From Planctomycetota bacterium (GTDB lineage Bacteria; Planctomycetota; PUPC01; JACPCR01): DNA of 18,183 nt. The translations under genes were made by a program, and so were the position numbers. Below the pieces are notes generated by a model. It did no database searches and was not told where the DNA came from. It saw only the letters and a program-made list of their open reading frames with translations. Shown piece by piece: positions 17,073 through 18,183 of this stretch (the first letter of the stretch is position 1; every line of letters begins with the position of its first letter). Location of the stretch: NCBI GenBank assembly GCA_030740295.1, contig JASLXP010000701.1, positions 1-18,183 on the forward strand, given 5' to 3'.

Positions 17073-18183
17073 ATGCCAACCTCCAGGGACGATCTCTCCC
17101 GAGAACCCAGGCCCGCTCTGAAAAGCATGTATGCAGAGAAAATCACTTTCCGTGTATCCACCATATTCCGTGGCTGGGTCCTCTTCCTTCTATTGGCCCC
17201 GCTCCACGCGTGGAACGGCGACCCCACGCCCGTTGACGATTACCATCTCCTCCGAGTGCCACCCACCCACTTCGTGCGGACCGGCAACAACCTCAAACTC
17301 ATCAAATCCAAAGACGCCATCTTCGGTCAGGCTGTGCCTCTCAAGGATGCGGTCCGTACATCATTCAACGTCCGATTCGCGGGGGAGTACTTCCTCTGGA
17401 CAAGAGTAAGCCAGCTCAAACTTTCCCCAACGCATGTCAAAGTAAAACTGCTCGAGGGAGAGAAGCAGATCCTCTCGAACACGATCTGTGATGACGCGGG
17501 CGGGCCGGGACTCGGAGGGCCTGGTGGCTTTTCCGTCTATCAGGATGTTGCCCTCAAGACCGCTCCGGACGGCACGACCAACGACAGCGGCGATGGCATC
17601 TTGCTCACCACTGACAAAGATGACGACGTCGAAGCGGCAACCAACGAGATCCTCATCGACCTCGGCGAGAAAAAATCCTGGGCCCACATGCTGCGCGTGG
17701 AATCACCGAAGGGTGACCGGCCCTTCTACTGGTGGAAAGTCGGCCAGGTGAAGCTCGAGGCGGGTTCTTACCATCTGGAAGTCGCACCGCTGAAAGAGCC
17801 ACATGAAGAGGCTATGCCTTACCTCGGCGCGAGTTTCCTGACCACTTCGGACGAAATCCAGTATCCCTTCGCCGGTGATATCTCTCCGCCGCGCTCGAGC
17901 TTCATTCGTTTTCGCATCGACGAGCTGCCCGAGGAAGGCACGACCCTCGGCATCGGCATGCGGGTGCATTACGACCCCTGGAGCACTGGCCGGGGTCATC
18001 TGAATCCGTCTGGTTTCCACGTCAAGAATTCAGAGCCTCATCAAATGACCGGCTTCACGCGCTGGTATCGGCTGCAGGATCTCGAACGAGCTCCCGGCAT
18101 GGGTGGCGGCGAGAGCCACCTTTTCATTGCAGTCGGCGCCGGCCTGGACAAATGCAGGGGCGCTACGCAGTTCGCTGTCTTTC
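17073..18183 (+). CDS. Secreted protein of unknown function, cut by the window end
   Basis: An open frame runs from the ATG at 17073 to the window edge (370 codons) with no stop. An AGGA lies 9 bases before 17073; the in-frame ATG at 17127 would give a more typical signal peptide (FRGWVLFLLLAPLHAWNG). After the signal the chain is soluble and beta-rich, with phrases such as FAGEYFLWTRVSQLKL and LEAGSYHLEVAPL that look like one strand motif of a carbohydrate-binding or Ig-like sandwich used twice. I do not recognise the family, and no catalytic motif is visible in this part. It follows the PhyH gene by 68 bases on the same strand and could share its transcript. Large secreted proteins of this style are common in polysaccharide-degrading aquatic bacteria (inference). 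Confidence 0.75.
   Translation, partial: MPTSRDDLSREPRPALKSMYAEKITFRVSTIFRGWVLFLLLAPLHAWNGDPTPVDDYHLLRVPPTHFVRTGNNLKLIKSKDAIFGQAVPLKDAVRTSFNVRFAGEYFLWTRVSQLKLSPTHVKVKLLEGEKQILSNTICDDAGGPGLGGPGGFSVYQDVALKTAPDGTTNDSGDGILLTTDKDDDVEAATNEILIDLGEKKSWAHMLRVESPKGDRPFYWWKVGQVKLEAGSYHLEVAPLKEPHEEAMPYLGASFLTTSDEIQYPFAGDISPPRSSFIRFRIDELPEEGTTLGIGMRVHYDPWSTGRGHLNPSGFHVKNSEPHQMTGFTRWYRLQDLERAPGMGGGESHLFIAVGAGLDKCRGATQFAVF

Overview
The window comes from a GC-rich bacterial chromosome. The mix of genes (multiple ECF sigma factors, two phytanoyl-CoA dioxygenase-family proteins, a DUF3179 protein, a large periplasmic TPR protein and a GyrB with an acidic insert) resembles uncultured lineages near the PVC superphylum or groups such as Poribacteria or Hydrogenedentes. 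That placement is a weak inference. TGA is an ordinary stop here: alr, the GT-C gene and the methyltransferase gene all end in it.

Layout. (1) 273-3456, minus strand: ECF sigma factor, membrane anti-sigma-like protein (4-base overlap), a second ECF sigma factor, and a DUF3179 protein. The DUF3179 frame is interrupted once, by a TGA exactly where the first Cys of the family's CPLC motif belongs. A 7-bp hairpin with a 5-nt GU-containing loop starts 14 nt after that TGA. This is the standout observation: a candidate selenoprotein (UPLC motif) with a bacterial SECIS-like element. (2) 3457-4011: a non-coding repeat island of heptamer arrays (GGATGCT and its complement) in inverted arms. (3) 4012-7153, plus strand: alanine racemase, a GT-C membrane glycosyltransferase and a dolichol-phosphate-mannose-synthase-like GT2 enzyme, overlapping like an operon for envelope synthesis. 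(4) 7257-9693: promoter, secreted TPR/beta-module protein and a strong intrinsic terminator. (5) 9951-12443: gyrB. (6) 12457-14068, minus strand: a restriction endonuclease of the PmeII family and its beta-class DNA methyltransferase, lower in GC than the neighbours and probably acquired. (7) 14090-17005: PhyH-family dioxygenase, EamA/DMT transporter (both minus) and a second PhyH-family dioxygenase (plus). (8) From about 17073 to the window end: the start of a secreted protein of unknown function.

How they work together. The sigma/anti-sigma/sigma/DUF3179 block looks like one envelope-stress or redox-responsive unit: the anti-sigma-like protein carries five Cys in its predicted outer domain, and the last gene encodes a membrane-anchored protein with a UxxC motif. 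In the alr block, the GT2 enzyme could charge a polyprenyl-phosphate sugar that the GT-C enzyme uses outside the membrane. No selenocysteine machinery (selA, selB, selC, selD) is in the window, so the selenoprotein call depends on the rest of the genome.
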